Shown: in pieces, positions 8,829 to 18,020 of the stretch
Layout of the letters: every line of letters begins with the position of its first letter
Position numbering within the stretch: position 1 is the first letter of the stretch
Made by a program: the position numbers and the translations under genes
NCBI RefSeq assembly: GCF_001510645.1
Contig: NZ_LMVB01000001.1
Location: 1,816,446-1,870,185, forward strand
DNA: 53,740 bases
Reading direction: 5' to 3'
From: Paenibacillus sp. FJAT-29882
GTDB lineage: Bacteria; Bacillota; Bacilli; Bacillales; DSM-1321
The notes under the pieces: model-generated
What the model saw: the letters and a program-made list of their open reading frames with translations, nothing else
The model's database searches: none
Told to the model about the DNA's origin: nothing

Positions 8829-10430
8829 ATGTGGTTTTTAAAGAAAAAAAATATAAAAGAGTTAAACCCCTCTCCCCCTTCACCTAGTCAAGCGGTGGCC
8901 CCCCAAAAAAAAGATGCCTTAAAAACTAGTCTTCAACAAAACATACAAACTCTAAAGGATACCCTTGGGGAAAGTTCGGATATTATCATTCGTGAAATTC
9001 GAATTGGAAAAGAAGGAACCATTAAAGCCGGTATTATATATACAGACGGATTAACCGATACACCCTCATTACAAAATTTTATTTTGGAAACGCTCATGCT
9101 AGATATCAAGGGGATTGAATTACAGAAAAAAACTTCTCCTGAGCAAAATCTTATTAGCATATTAAAAGATGTTGCCTTGACAGTAGGAGAAATTAAAGAA
9201 ATAACTAATCTTGACGTTCTTTTTACCAGCCTTTTGTCAGGGGATACCATTATTTTAATCGACGGATATGCCCAAGGCTTAATCATTTCCAATAAGCACT
9301 GGGTCGAGCGTGGGGTAACTGAACCAGCGGCTCAGACGGTAGTTAGAGGACCACGCGAAGGATTCACCGAAAATTTACGTGTAAATACGGCCTTAATTCG
9401 GCGGAAACTTAAAGATCCGAACCTTTGGATGGAGTCAAAAATTATTGGAACACGCACGAAAACGAACATTGCCATAGTTTATATCAATGGCATTGCAAAT
9501 GACAAAATAGTGAAAGAAGTCCGTTTACGTTTGGACCGAATAAACATTGATGGAATTCTCGAAAGTGGTAATATAGAGGAATTAATTCAGGATTCACCAT
9601 ATTCACCTTTTTCCACCGTTTATAACACGGAACGTCCGGATGTAGTAGCTGCAGCACTAATCGAGGGACGAATAGCTATTTTGGTAGATGGAACACCATT
9701 TGTGTTACTCGTTCCAGCATTATTCGTTCAGTTTTTCCAATCTGCTGAAGATTACTATGTGCGTACGGTTATTGGGAGTCTTATTCGACTTCTTCGGTTC
9801 TTTGCATCCGGGATTTCTTTGCTTGCACCTGCATTATTTATTGCGATCACAACTTTTCATCAATCAATGCTACCGCCTGCACTCATCATTAGTCTGGCAG
9901 CCCAGCGAGAAGGTGTCCCATTTCCCGCATTTATTGAAGCGGTTATAATGGAAGTCACCTTTGAAATTTTGCGGGAAGCAGGCGTAAGAATGCCACGCTC
10001 CATCGGTTCAGCCATGTCTATTGTAGGTGCATTTGTTATTGGTACAGCAGCGGTTGAAGCAGGAATAATCTCAGCTATGATGGTAATCGTCGTTTCAATA
10101 ACCGCCATATCTAGTTTTGTTTCTCCCTCTTACGACATAGCGATTGCTGTAAGGATGCTGCGCTTTGCATTTATGGCGTTAGCTGCTTCGTTTGGTTTAT
10201 TTGGAATTACGGTTGGTTTAATTGCCCTTATTCTGCATTTATGCAGTTTGCGTTCTTTTGGCGTACCTTATATGTCTCCGATAGCTCCATTTAATGTTTC
10301 CGATCAAAAGGATACATTTATTGTTTTGCCTATATGGAAAATGTTTACTCGACCTCGCCTAATCAATCAACAAAATAGGGTTAGGCAACAAGATTCAGCC
10401 TCTGCAAAACCAGCACCAACAAAAAAATAA
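8829..10430 (+). CDS. Spore germinant receptor subunit A (GerAA/GerKA family)
   Basis: 533 residues, typical family length. The soluble N-terminal region (about 1-290) contains the GPREGFTENLRVNTALIRRKL motif and ERPDVVAAALIEGRIAILVDGTP. About five membrane helices follow, with PFPAFIEAVIMEVTFEILREAGVRMP, then a short Lys-rich cytoplasmic tail. It forms the inner-membrane receptor complex with the B and C subunits encoded downstream and acts in nutrient sensing and ion release. Start: ATG after GAGGAAAAGAGGGAG. First gene of an A-C-D-B operon. Confidence 0.95.
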   Translation: MWFLKKKNIKELNPSPPSPSQAVAPQKKDALKTSLQQNIQTLKDTLGESSDIIIREIRIGKEGTIKAGIIYTDGLTDTPSLQNFILETLMLDIKGIELQKKTSPEQNLISILKDVALTVGEIKEITNLDVLFTSLLSGDTIILIDGYAQGLIISNKHWVERGVTEPAAQTVVRGPREGFTENLRVNTALIRRKLKDPNLWMESKIIGTRTKTNIAIVYINGIANDKIVKEVRLRLDRINIDGILESGNIEELIQDSPYSPFSTVYNTERPDVVAAALIEGRIAILVDGTPFVLLVPALFVQFFQSAEDYYVRTVIGSLIRLLRFFASGISLLAPALFIAITTFHQSMLPPALIISLAAQREGVPFPAFIEAVIMEVTFEILREAGVRMPRSIGSAMSIVGAFVIGTAAVEAGIISAMMVIVVSITAISSFVSPSYDIAIAVRMLRFAFMALAASFGLFGITVGLIALILHLCSLRSFGVPYMSPIAPFNVSDQKDTFIVLPIWKMFTRPRLINQQNRVRQQDSASAKPAPTKK

Positions 10431-10451
10431 GGAGTATGAAGGGGTTTAACG

Positions 10452-11639
10452 ATGAAACAGTGCATGTTTGGTCTCCTAATTCTCAGCCTCTTTCTTACGG
10501 GGTGTTGGGACCGGCGGGAATTAAATGAACTCGCCATTACGCTGGCAATAGGTATCGATAAAGTTGAAGATGAATACCAAGTAACCACTCAAGTGGTTGT
10601 ACCTTCGGAAGTATCCATGAAAGGAAGTACGGGGAGTACAACGGTCGCCCTCTTTACTGCTAGCGGGGAAACGGTTTATGAAGCCATTCGGAGAATGACA
10701 AAGGACTCGCCACGAAAAATATATCCTGGACACCTTCGAATGCTTGTGATTGGTGAGGAATTAGCTCAAGAAGGGATAGGCAAATCCTTGGAGTTACTGT
10801 CACGGGATTGGGAACTTCGACCGGATTTCTATGTTGTTGTTGCTAAGGATATACCCGCTAAAGAAATACTGAATGTCACAACAGCTATAGAAAGCATACC
10901 AGCCAATAAAATGTTTAACAGTCTTAAAATGTCAGAAAAAGCTTGGGCTGGTACGCACAGCATTACTTTACATGAGTTGATAGCAGATCTTACAAGTGAC
11001 GGAAAGGAAGCCGTACTAACAGGAATTCAATTAATAGGAAACAAAGAAATAGGATCAAGCAAACAGAATGTGGAAACGATTTCTCCTGCTGCTCGAATTA
11101 AATACGATAATTTAGCTGTGTTTAAAGAAGATAAACTAGTGAGCTGGTTAACTGAAAAGGAAAGCAGAGGTTATAGTGATATCACCAACTCAGTAAAAAC
11201 AACAGTAACACCAATATCTTGTCCTAAAGAGGGAAAAGCCACTATAGAGGTCATTCAATCCAATTCTGATGTTAAAGGTAATATAAACAATGGAAAGCCT
11301 GAAGTGGATATCAATATTAAAGTAGAAGGGAATGTAGGAGAGGTAGAATGTAAAATTAATCTTACCAAACTAGGAACAATTGATGAGCTTGAGAAAATTT
11401 ACGAAAAAGAAGTGATAGAAATCATTAATGAGACTTTGGACACGTTACAAAAACAATATAAAACGGACATATTTGGATTTGGTGAAGCTATCCATCGTTC
11501 CAATCCGAAAGAGTGGAATAAGATGAAAGAAAATTGGGATGAGGAATTTTCTAATTTAACAGTAAATGTTAAAGTAGACATGAAACTTCATCGTACGGGT
11601 ACGATAAATAATTCTTTGTTAGAAAAGATAAAGGACTAA
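10452..11639 (+). CDS. Spore germinant receptor subunit C, lipoprotein (GerAC/GerKC family)
   Basis: 395 residues. A lipobox sits at the N-terminus (LFLTGCWDRRELNE), with the family hallmark GCWDxxE. After Cys the protein is extracytoplasmic, with the alternating beta/alpha pattern of GerAC proteins and a C-terminal WNKMKENWDEEF segment. It is anchored to the outer face of the spore inner membrane and is part of the receptor trimer. It starts 21 bp after the A subunit stop, with a ribosome binding site AAGGAG in the A/C junction. Confidence 0.95.
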   Translation: MKQCMFGLLILSLFLTGCWDRRELNELAITLAIGIDKVEDEYQVTTQVVVPSEVSMKGSTGSTTVALFTASGETVYEAIRRMTKDSPRKIYPGHLRMLVIGEELAQEGIGKSLELLSRDWELRPDFYVVVAKDIPAKEILNVTTAIESIPANKMFNSLKMSEKAWAGTHSITLHELIADLTSDGKEAVLTGIQLIGNKEIGSSKQNVETISPAARIKYDNLAVFKEDKLVSWLTEKESRGYSDITNSVKTTVTPISCPKEGKATIEVIQSNSDVKGNINNGKPEVDINIKVEGNVGEVECKINLTKLGTIDELEKIYEKEVIEIINETLDTLQKQYKTDIFGFGEAIHRSNPKEWNKMKENWDEEFSNLTVNVKVDMKLHRTGTINNSLLEKIKD

Positions 11640-11645
11640 ATAAAC

Positions 11646-11879
11646 ATGCTGAAAAGTATGGGAATACTTTTGATTGCAACTGCCATTCTGTTGATTGAAG
11701 TTCCACCTCTCTTGGAAAAAAAGTATAAAAAAGAGTTGTTAGTTTTTTCAATTCTTCTTGTTATTGGGGTAGGGTTAAGTATTGCACAAGGATTAGGAAA
11801 AACTATTCCGAATCCAATGGACTTACTAACTTATATGTTTAAACCGCTTAATGATGTTATTGCACATTTGTCGAAGTAA
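11646..11879 (+). CDS. Small two-TM germinant receptor D-type subunit
   Basis: 77 residues with two hydrophobic helices (about residues 4-22 and 32-50) separated by KKYKKE. This matches the short D proteins found within some ger operons that modulate receptor function. It begins 6 bp after the C gene stop and its ribosome binding site overlaps the end of that gene, so it is translationally coupled. An equivalent 73-residue gene occupies the same position in operon 2, supporting a conserved role. Confidence 0.8.
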   Translation: MLKSMGILLIATAILLIEVPPLLEKKYKKELLVFSILLVIGVGLSIAQGLGKTIPNPMDLLTYMFKPLNDVIAHLSK

Positions 11880-11912
11880 AAGAACCTTATGGAGAGGACG
11901 GCATGATATGAA

Positions 11913-13034
11913 ATGATGCAAAACGTTAAAATAAATTCGTACCAATTTCTAATTTTAGTCACGTTATTTTCGATTGGTACGAGCATCTTAATTGTTCCAT
12001 CAGTTTTAGCTACAGCAGCGAAACAAGACGCTTGGATTGTCGCAATATTCGGTACGGGAATCGGATTATTAGTTATTTGGCTATTTTGCACACTAGCACA
12101 GTGGTTCCCTCATCTCACCTTTATCCAAGTTACCGAAAAAATTTTAGGGAAATGGGTAGGAAAAGCCGTATCTCTTTTATTTGTATTCATGTCTTTTATC
12201 TATGCCTCAAGTCTTTTATTTTATTCTGGGACATTCCTCAACACACATTTGATGCCAAATACTCCAATGGTAGCTCTTAATATCCTTATGGCGATAATTA
12301 TCGTGATGGGAGTCCGTCTTGGATTAGAGACAATTGCTCGTTCTGCTGAAATATTAATCCTTTTTTTCTTCGTTCTTTTTCTCTTTTTAGTGCTATTTAT
12401 TTCACCTGAAGTCAAGTTTGAAAACGTACAGCCTGTATATGAGGCAGGGACAAGAACGATCGTTCAATCATCCTTATCTTTTATCGAAGTAACTTCAGTC
12501 AATGCTATTGTTTTATTAATGATTTTCCCTGCCTTTATTAACAAATTTAAACAAGCTAAAAAATCCTTTTTAATTGGAAACTTAATAGGCGGGATCGTCA
12601 TCATTATCCTTACCTTTTTGAGTGTTTCGGTGTTAGGTGCTGATAATACTGCAGCGGAGTTTTATCCGAGTTATGAATTGGCCAAAAGAATAAATCTTGG
12701 GGATTTTATACAGCGTATTGAGGCACTAATGGCTGCACTATGGATTATCGCCCTCTATTTTAAGACAACCCTTTATTTTTATGCTTCCGTCTTAGGGATT
12801 GCACAAATTTTAAATTTGAAAGATTACCGCCCTTTAACAATACCATTAGGAATGATTGTCGTAGTCCTTTCTCTTGTGATCTATCCCAATGTCGTCTACC
12901 AACAAAATTGGAACGCGACAACAGGTATATTCTTTTCATATTCGATTGGATTGTTTTTACCTCTTTTGCTGGTAGTCGTATATGCCATCCGAAAAAAACA
13001 ATTGAAAAAATCCCCTGAAAGTTCTTCAGTGTGA
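11913..13034 (+). CDS. Spore germinant receptor subunit B (GerAB/GerKB family permease)
   Basis: 373 residues with ten or so membrane helices of the APC-like spore permease family. The N-terminal helix carries ISIGTSILIVPS-type sequence (IGTSILIVPSVLATAAKQDAW), where the ligand-binding fold begins. It probably binds the nutrient germinant. It is the last gene of the A-C-D-B operon. GGAGAGGA lies about 15 bp upstream of the double ATG; the exact Met is uncertain. Confidence 0.93.
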   Translation: MMQNVKINSYQFLILVTLFSIGTSILIVPSVLATAAKQDAWIVAIFGTGIGLLVIWLFCTLAQWFPHLTFIQVTEKILGKWVGKAVSLLFVFMSFIYASSLLFYSGTFLNTHLMPNTPMVALNILMAIIIVMGVRLGLETIARSAEILILFFFVLFLFLVLFISPEVKFENVQPVYEAGTRTIVQSSLSFIEVTSVNAIVLLMIFPAFINKFKQAKKSFLIGNLIGGIVIIILTFLSVSVLGADNTAAEFYPSYELAKRINLGDFIQRIEALMAALWIIALYFKTTLYFYASVLGIAQILNLKDYRPLTIPLGMIVVVLSLVIYPNVVYQQNWNATTGIFFSYSIGLFLPLLLVVVYAIRKKQLKKSPESSSV

Positions 13035-13096
13035 GATTGATTCAATTAATCAATAAATAGGAGCTTTTATGGTAAAAAATGAAGCAACAATTAACA

Positions 13097-13134
13097 TAGA
13101 GACTGCTCTTAATGAGTAATCTCTATAATTTTTC
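13097..13134 (+). terminator. Probable terminator of germinant receptor operon 1
   Basis: TAGAGA...CTC-ttaat-GAG...TCTCTA forms an interrupted stem followed by TAATTTTT, 60 bp after the B subunit stop. Confidence 0.5.
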
Positions 13135-13280
13135 ATGTAAAACAATTAGAATTATAACGGTGTATTGGAAATGTCATTTATCAAAAACTAAACAATTACC
13201 GAGAAAAGCAATTGAAAAGTGTTTGTAAATAAGTTTTATCCCCAATAGTTGAATACTATATCTCCAACTCTCATAGGTTT

Positions 13281-13553
13281 TCAATATACATTTTTCCAAT
13301 GTTTTAGGTTATATAGTTCTGCATCATTTAATTCATTTTCATTTTCTACAAAAATTCTTCCATTAGTATCTTTCAGTACTAATGGTTCATTTAACTCACT
13401 TAAATATAGTACCCTATACAGCTGACTAAATTCACTAAACAAGTGCTCATTATCAACAAATGTAATATCTCCTGGCACTACTGAAGAAGCGATGGCTATA
13501 AAAGGGATATACCAATGAGTAAGATATACAAATGCTCTTCTTAAACCTTTACC
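13281..13553 (-). pseudogene. C-terminal remnant of an unidentified membrane protein
   Basis: The frame opens just after a TGA at about 13554-13556 and reads GLRRAFVYLTHWYIPFIAI... into a soluble tail ending NLKHWKNVY. The only start codon in good position is a GTG at 13476-13478 without a ribosome binding site. The hydrophobic stretch lies upstream of that GTG. This suggests a gene that has lost its 5' part. Family not recognised. Confidence 0.4.
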
Positions 13554-13665
13554 TCAACTCGGTAATAATGCCGAGCCATTTCTGGTTCATTAAAATCCCC
13601 CCTTTCCTTTCTCCCGTGGAAAAAGCTACTTCTTTGACGAGTTTCTTCTATTATATAGCGAACTT

Positions 13666-13806
13666 TTAAAAGTCTTTTTCATATTCCTTTACCAACTTAT
13701 AAAAAGTTATCTTTTTAACCCCCAATTTCGCCATGGCTTTAACGGCTGTTGTCTCTCCTGCTTTCCAAAACTCATAGACTTTTACCAGTTTGGTGAGATA
13801 CTTTTT
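13666..13806 (-). pseudogene. Serine recombinase C-terminal HTH remnant
   Basis: 46 codons read KVYEFWKAGETTAVKAMAKLGVKKITFYKLVKEYEKDF followed by TAA. This is the C-terminal helix-turn-helix of resolvase-type serine recombinases (W-x-x-GExTA-x-x-A-M-x-x-LG-x-x-x-x-TFY-x-x-V-x-E-YE). An in-frame stop lies directly upstream and the catalytic domain is gone. It marks a lost mobile element between the ger operon and the membrane glycosyltransferase. Confidence 0.65.
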
Positions 13807-13835
13807 CTAATTTCTAGCTGAAACAGAACTAATCT

Positions 13836-15368
13836 TTATTTTGCTTGAACGCTTAGTAATCCAAATTCCACATTGTATTCATTTCTCCATTCATACAATA
13901 CAATATAGTTATATACCGGATCATAAATAGGATTTGAATGGAACTCTTTTATTTTTATTAGCCTACCAGTAAGGTCTATACCTTGTGATTTAAACGCTTC
14001 TACTACCTTATCCGTTATTAAAATCTTTCTGTTCTGATAATAGGATTTATCATGTAGAAAAACTTGATAAGTTTGTACCTTTTTATAGGGAGTTGTAGTA
14101 TTCATGTACTGTAACACCCTCGTTTCTTCCCAGGCATATACAATGGTTGGTTGATCAAGAGACTGTAAATAGTTAGATAGTTGATAGGTGGCTGGGGATT
14201 CATTCGCTTGTTTTATAATCAATATAGATGAATGGTATGTTTGTGATATTAATAGGAGACAACAAAGAATAGATATGACAAATTTCCTAATCTCTTTAGT
14301 CTCACTTAATACATTAATCAATACAATGAAAAGAAAAAGTATGACTAAAGGAAGAATATGTCTAGGTTTATCAATGTTTTGCGCAACAATAGCCCAAATC
14401 AAATAACCAATACCCATGATACACGCTAAGTGCTGAGTGAAATCTTTTTTTAGATCACTCCATTTCAATTGAAATATAAACAAACTAACAAATATACCAT
14501 AGAACACGGCCAATAAAATCGTTTGAGAGGAAATCCCCGTCCATAATACATTATGAAGTACTAATGTTTTTATCCTTTCTAGAAAGGATAAATCACTGGA
14601 CACAGCCGTATTACCCCAATCGTTAAAATGACCGCTTGTAAAAGCTAGAGACAGTTTTACAAATCCTTTAACACTACCTTCAGAAAAAACTAGCGCAGCT
14701 AGCCAAATGAATTGACACATTATTGCCAATATAGAATAACAAACGATTTGTTTAAATGTGTAATACCTATTCTTCCATTTATAATAAAACAAGAAAAGCA
14801 AACCGACTGCGAATGGCAGATAAGATAATCGAATACCTAACAATACACTAAGTAACAGTGGAGGCAAACTGTTTACACCTATTCCTTTATCATTCATTGC
14901 CGCATGAATACTCCAAAAATACCACCATAAGGCAGCTAGGGCAGCGCCTTCTGAAATTGGTTGATTTACTATCACCATAACATAAGTCGAAGAGTATACG
15001 ATTGAAATAATCCCTAAACTATACGACCTTGAAACATATTTCCTTGCCAGTTTATATATCGGAAACAAAGCACTAAAATAAATCAAAATATTAAAAATAG
15101 TCAGTGAAGACACTTTATTATCGACAAATTGATGAATAAAATATCCGCCTATAATAAAATAGGGATACCCTGGGAAATGCGGTTGCATAGCCATCAAATC
15201 ATATCGATCTAACGCAAGCGCAAAATCCACCTGATCCCATGTAGAAGCAAAGGAATTGACATGAGTTAATTGAGTCCAAAGTAGAAATGATATCGAACAT
15301 ATACTAATAATAGCAAAAACAATATTAAATATATTAGAGGTCTTAACCATTCGTTCTTTCTTATCCAT
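13836..15368 (-). CDS. GT-C fold membrane glycosyltransferase (GT39/DUF2723-like)
   Basis: 510 residues with about ten membrane helices. The first large loop contains STWDQVDFALALDRYDLMAMQPHFPGYPYF, the acidic-residue loop with PHxPGYP typical of polyprenyl-phosphate-sugar-dependent GT-C transferases. A C-terminal extracytoplasmic domain follows. Such enzymes transfer sugar from a lipid carrier outside the membrane. It lies 91 bp downstream of the FTR1 permease but behind a strong hairpin, so it may be separately transcribed. It could accept the lipid-linked sugar made by the neighbouring GT2. Confidence 0.7.
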   Translation of the reverse strand: MDKKERMVKTSNIFNIVFAIISICSISFLLWTQLTHVNSFASTWDQVDFALALDRYDLMAMQPHFPGYPYFIIGGYFIHQFVDNKVSSLTIFNILIYFSALFPIYKLARKYVSRSYSLGIISIVYSSTYVMVIVNQPISEGAALAALWWYFWSIHAAMNDKGIGVNSLPPLLLSVLLGIRLSYLPFAVGLLFLFYYKWKNRYYTFKQIVCYSILAIMCQFIWLAALVFSEGSVKGFVKLSLAFTSGHFNDWGNTAVSSDLSFLERIKTLVLHNVLWTGISSQTILLAVFYGIFVSLFIFQLKWSDLKKDFTQHLACIMGIGYLIWAIVAQNIDKPRHILPLVILFLFIVLINVLSETKEIRKFVISILCCLLLISQTYHSSILIIKQANESPATYQLSNYLQSLDQPTIVYAWEETRVLQYMNTTTPYKKVQTYQVFLHDKSYYQNRKILITDKVVEAFKSQGIDLTGRLIKIKEFHSNPIYDPVYNYIVLYEWRNEYNVEFGLLSVQAK

Positions 15369-15406
15369 ACCTATTCACCGTTTTCCAAATAATGAACTAT
15401 TTACAT

Positions 15407-15442
15407 GGAAAAAGTACAAGTAAAACACCTTGTACTTTTTCC
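15407..15442 (-). terminator. Terminator after the FTR1 permease gene
   Basis: Perfect 14-bp arms GGAAAAAGTACAAG / CTTGTACTTTTTCC with an 8-base loop lie 17 bp after the permease stop. The downstream arm has a T5 run. It likely ends the iron-regulated operon, allowing partial read-through into the GT-C gene. Confidence 0.8.
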
Positions 15443-15459
15443 TTAGAGGATAATACTCC

Positions 15460-16380
15460 TTATTTCGCCTGTGTTTTCAAGTCTTTTTCCTGATCGTTCT
15501 TGTTCGTACTCTCAGTGTTCCCACTTGACTTAAATGAAGTTAATAGATATATACCTACAAAATATCCGATATAGGTAATGACCTCTTCTATAGATGGCAT
15601 AGAAGCATATCCGAATAATGCTTTAAGGAAAATGCCAATATCTCCTGACAGTATTGGGGCCACCCCGTGATCACGCAAATAGTGATCATAATCTATTGGA
15701 TGTTCTGGAAGAAACCAAGTCAAATCATATAAATGCGGTATAACACTTCCTATAATATTTAAATCTTGCAGCATCGAAATCGCTTGAACTAATAGACCAG
15801 CCGCAATAAGTATGATAAAAATACCTGTTACTTTAAAGAACGTTTTAAGAGAAACCTTCATAGTTCCCTTAAAGAAAATATAAGAAACAATGGCAGCAAT
15901 AATGACGCCAGTAATGGCACCCCACCCTTCCATTGCAGCACCAATATTTCCACCGGTAATAGCCGCAAAGAAGAAAACAGTCTCAACTCCTTCGCGAAGA
16001 ACAACTAGAAATGAGTGAATGACCATTCCAACTACATTCCCCGTTGTAATAAAACGATCCAACTTTCCTTCCATATTATCCTTCAAATCTTTACTTTGAC
16101 TTGACATCCAAAAAACCATTTGCGTTAACAACAGGGCAGAAACTAGCATAATCCCTATCTTCAAATACATTTCGCTGCCCATCGAAGCAAAGCCTGTAAG
16201 CACAACTTGGAATAGCATGGCTACACCAACACTAGCTAGTACAGCAAGACCGGCCCCTATCCATACATACTTTGTAAAAGAGTTTTTGCCCATTCTTTTT
16301 AGATACGTTGTAATGATTCCAACAATGAGTAATGCCTCTAAGACTTCACGGAAGGTAATTAGTAAAGCTTGTATTTCCAC
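15460..16380 (-). CDS. efeU: FTR1-family high-affinity iron permease (EfeU-like)
   Basis: 306 residues with about seven membrane helices and the two iron-translocation motifs: R11-E-V-L-E15 in helix 1 and R129-E-G-V-E133 in helix 4. It imports ferric iron, usually with an extracytoplasmic partner. It lacks the long N-terminal extracellular extension seen in some Firmicute FTR1 proteins; the preceding gene may supply that function. GTG start with AGGAG 9 nt upstream. Last gene of the Fur-type operon that begins with the lipoprotein at 22635. Confidence 0.93.
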   Translation of the reverse strand: MEIQALLITFREVLEALLIVGIITTYLKRMGKNSFTKYVWIGAGLAVLASVGVAMLFQVVLTGFASMGSEMYLKIGIMLVSALLLTQMVFWMSSQSKDLKDNMEGKLDRFITTGNVVGMVIHSFLVVLREGVETVFFFAAITGGNIGAAMEGWGAITGVIIAAIVSYIFFKGTMKVSLKTFFKVTGIFIILIAAGLLVQAISMLQDLNIIGSVIPHLYDLTWFLPEHPIDYDHYLRDHGVAPILSGDIGIFLKALFGYASMPSIEEVITYIGYFVGIYLLTSFKSSGNTESTNKNDQEKDLKTQAK

Positions 16381-16417
16381 AGACTATTCTCCTCTCCCAT
16401 AGTGAAAAAACGAATCC

Positions 16418-17173
16418 TTATGATTTATTCTTTTTGCGAATCGTATAAATTACAACACCAACAATGATTACAACGATTATCACGAGCGGCAGCCAATTTC
16501 GCAAATTGGAGACATCTGTCCAATCCTTCTTTTGGCTACTAGTATTCTTTTCAACCTCTGTAAAATGGCCAACTTTCAAACTCTTTAAGTTAAACTCTTT
16601 TTGTAGGAAAGAAAATATATTATCTTTACTGGCATCGAAAGCCTTCTTATCAGCCTCTTTTTGTCCAACGCCAAATAGTCCTGGATTTCCTAATGAGTTT
16701 AGAGCTTTATCAAATTCTGACTTAATTTCTTTATCCAATTCTGGGTTTCTTGCTTCAATTTTTGGTGATAATGCTTCATATGTTGCAAATCCCTTTGCTA
16801 ATAAACGTTTGCTCGTTTCATACTCCGAGAAGTTTTTATCAATATTTTCCATACGCCTTGCGATATTTAACACAAGGAGTTGATCCAAATTATTAATCGC
16901 TTGTTCTTTATCTTTATTTTCCAGGTCTTGAAGAATAGCTTTTGTCGGCTCAGGCCCCATATGCATGTCGATTTCTTCTTTGACTGTAGTATAATGCTTT
17001 TCCGCTTTGGCAAAGTCTGAAGGATTTTTGTCTAGTTCAATTAGCATTTTTTTATAGGCTTCTGCCAATGCCTCTTCATTCGGGTCTCCATATGTATATG
17101 CTTTTGCAGACAGTGGAAATGAATGAGTAAGAACAAATAGTAACAAAAAACAATAAATGAGTAGTTTTTTCAT
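16418..17173 (-). CDS. Secreted helical protein with C-terminal anchor, FTR1 partner candidate
   Basis: 251 residues: signal peptide (about 1-25, ending LSAKA), a long alpha-helical extracytoplasmic region rich in Glu/Lys (YTTVKEEIDMHMGPEPTKAIL..., then NNLDQLLVLNIARRMENIDKNF), and a C-terminal membrane helix (NWLPLVIIVVIIVGVVIYTIRKK). It lies directly upstream of the FTR1 gene (37 bp). The helical block resembles by eye the repeats of the operon's lipoprotein, suggesting both present metal-binding helical domains at the cell surface. Inferred role: deliver iron to the permease. Confidence 0.7.
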   Translation of the reverse strand: MKKLLIYCFLLLFVLTHSFPLSAKAYTYGDPNEEALAEAYKKMLIELDKNPSDFAKAEKHYTTVKEEIDMHMGPEPTKAILQDLENKDKEQAINNLDQLLVLNIARRMENIDKNFSEYETSKRLLAKGFATYEALSPKIEARNPELDKEIKSEFDKALNSLGNPGLFGVGQKEADKKAFDASKDNIFSFLQKEFNLKSLKVGHFTEVEKNTSSQKKDWTDVSNLRNWLPLVIIVVIIVGVVIYTIRKKNKS

Positions 17174-17214
17174 TTATAATCCCCCTACATAATTATTAGT
17201 TATGATCATTTGAT

Positions 17215-18018
17215 TTAATAATTTCTCTCTTCAAAGAATACAATTTCAGCATGATTTCCCTTAATTTTATACGTATCCATATTATTCAACTGATGAGCAT
17301 TGCCATCTATGTTTATTTTTTGAACCGGTCTTTTTACTTCTTTCCAAATGGCCGGGATCACGGAAGATAGATAGCCTTTAAAGGTGATGAACGATTCTCC
17401 CGTCGAACGAACTTGATATTGAATAGGGACTTCCTTTACCCGAAAACCCTTTCTGACAAGATTTAAAGTTAAAACCTGTGCGTAATTATAATCATGGACG
17501 ATCTCTGCATGTTCAAGAGCTTGCCTTGTAAAAGCCCTCATCCCTGACTGTCCATCATAAATCCACCTTCTGAGTAACAAACTCTGAATAAAAGTAAAAC
17601 AATAATTACCTAGACGTCGATGAAGCTTCATCCCTTTTATCGTTCCCAAAAAACGGGAACCCATTGTATAATCAGCTTCTCCCTTAAATATTGGTGCCAA
17701 CAAATCTGGTATTTGGTAAGAGGGGTACTCACCATCGGCATCGATCATTACCGCGATATCTGCCCCTCTTTCATAACTTTCCTTTAACCCTGCTCGAACC
17801 GCCGCTCCTAGTCCACGGTTTTTCTCAAAACTGACAATATAGTCAGCACCAGCTTTTCTTGCCACATTGACTGTATGATCTCTTGACCCATCGTCGATAA
17901 CTAACACTTTTACCTCGACCTGATGATGAAAATGTCTAGGGATGCTTTCGATAACATCCCCAATTGACTCTTCTTCGTTATAGGCAGGTAGAAATACAAT
18001 GACTTGCTGTTTTTTCAT
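17215..18018 (-). CDS. GT2 polyprenol-phosphate-type glycosyltransferase
   Basis: 267 residues, DPM1-like: PAYNEEESIGDVI at the N-terminus, VIDDGSRDHT, FEKNRGLGAAVRAGL, the metal motif DADGEY, and the acceptor region YDGQSGMRAF. No C-terminal membrane helices are present. It likely loads a sugar from a nucleotide donor onto a polyprenyl or glycerolipid carrier on the cytoplasmic face. It starts 2 bp after the stop of the phosphodiesterase-like gene. With UDP-uronate enzymes in the same locus, a uronic acid is a plausible sugar; the donor is not proven. Confidence 0.85.
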   Translation of the reverse strand: MKKQQVIVFLPAYNEEESIGDVIESIPRHFHHQVEVKVLVIDDGSRDHTVNVARKAGADYIVSFEKNRGLGAAVRAGLKESYERGADIAVMIDADGEYPSYQIPDLLAPIFKGEADYTMGSRFLGTIKGMKLHRRLGNYCFTFIQSLLLRRWIYDGQSGMRAFTRQALEHAEIVHDYNYAQVLTLNLVRKGFRVKEVPIQYQVRSTGESFITFKGYLSSVIPAIWKEVKRPVQKINIDGNAHQLNNMDTYKIKGNHAEIVFFEERNY

Positions 18019-18020
18019 GT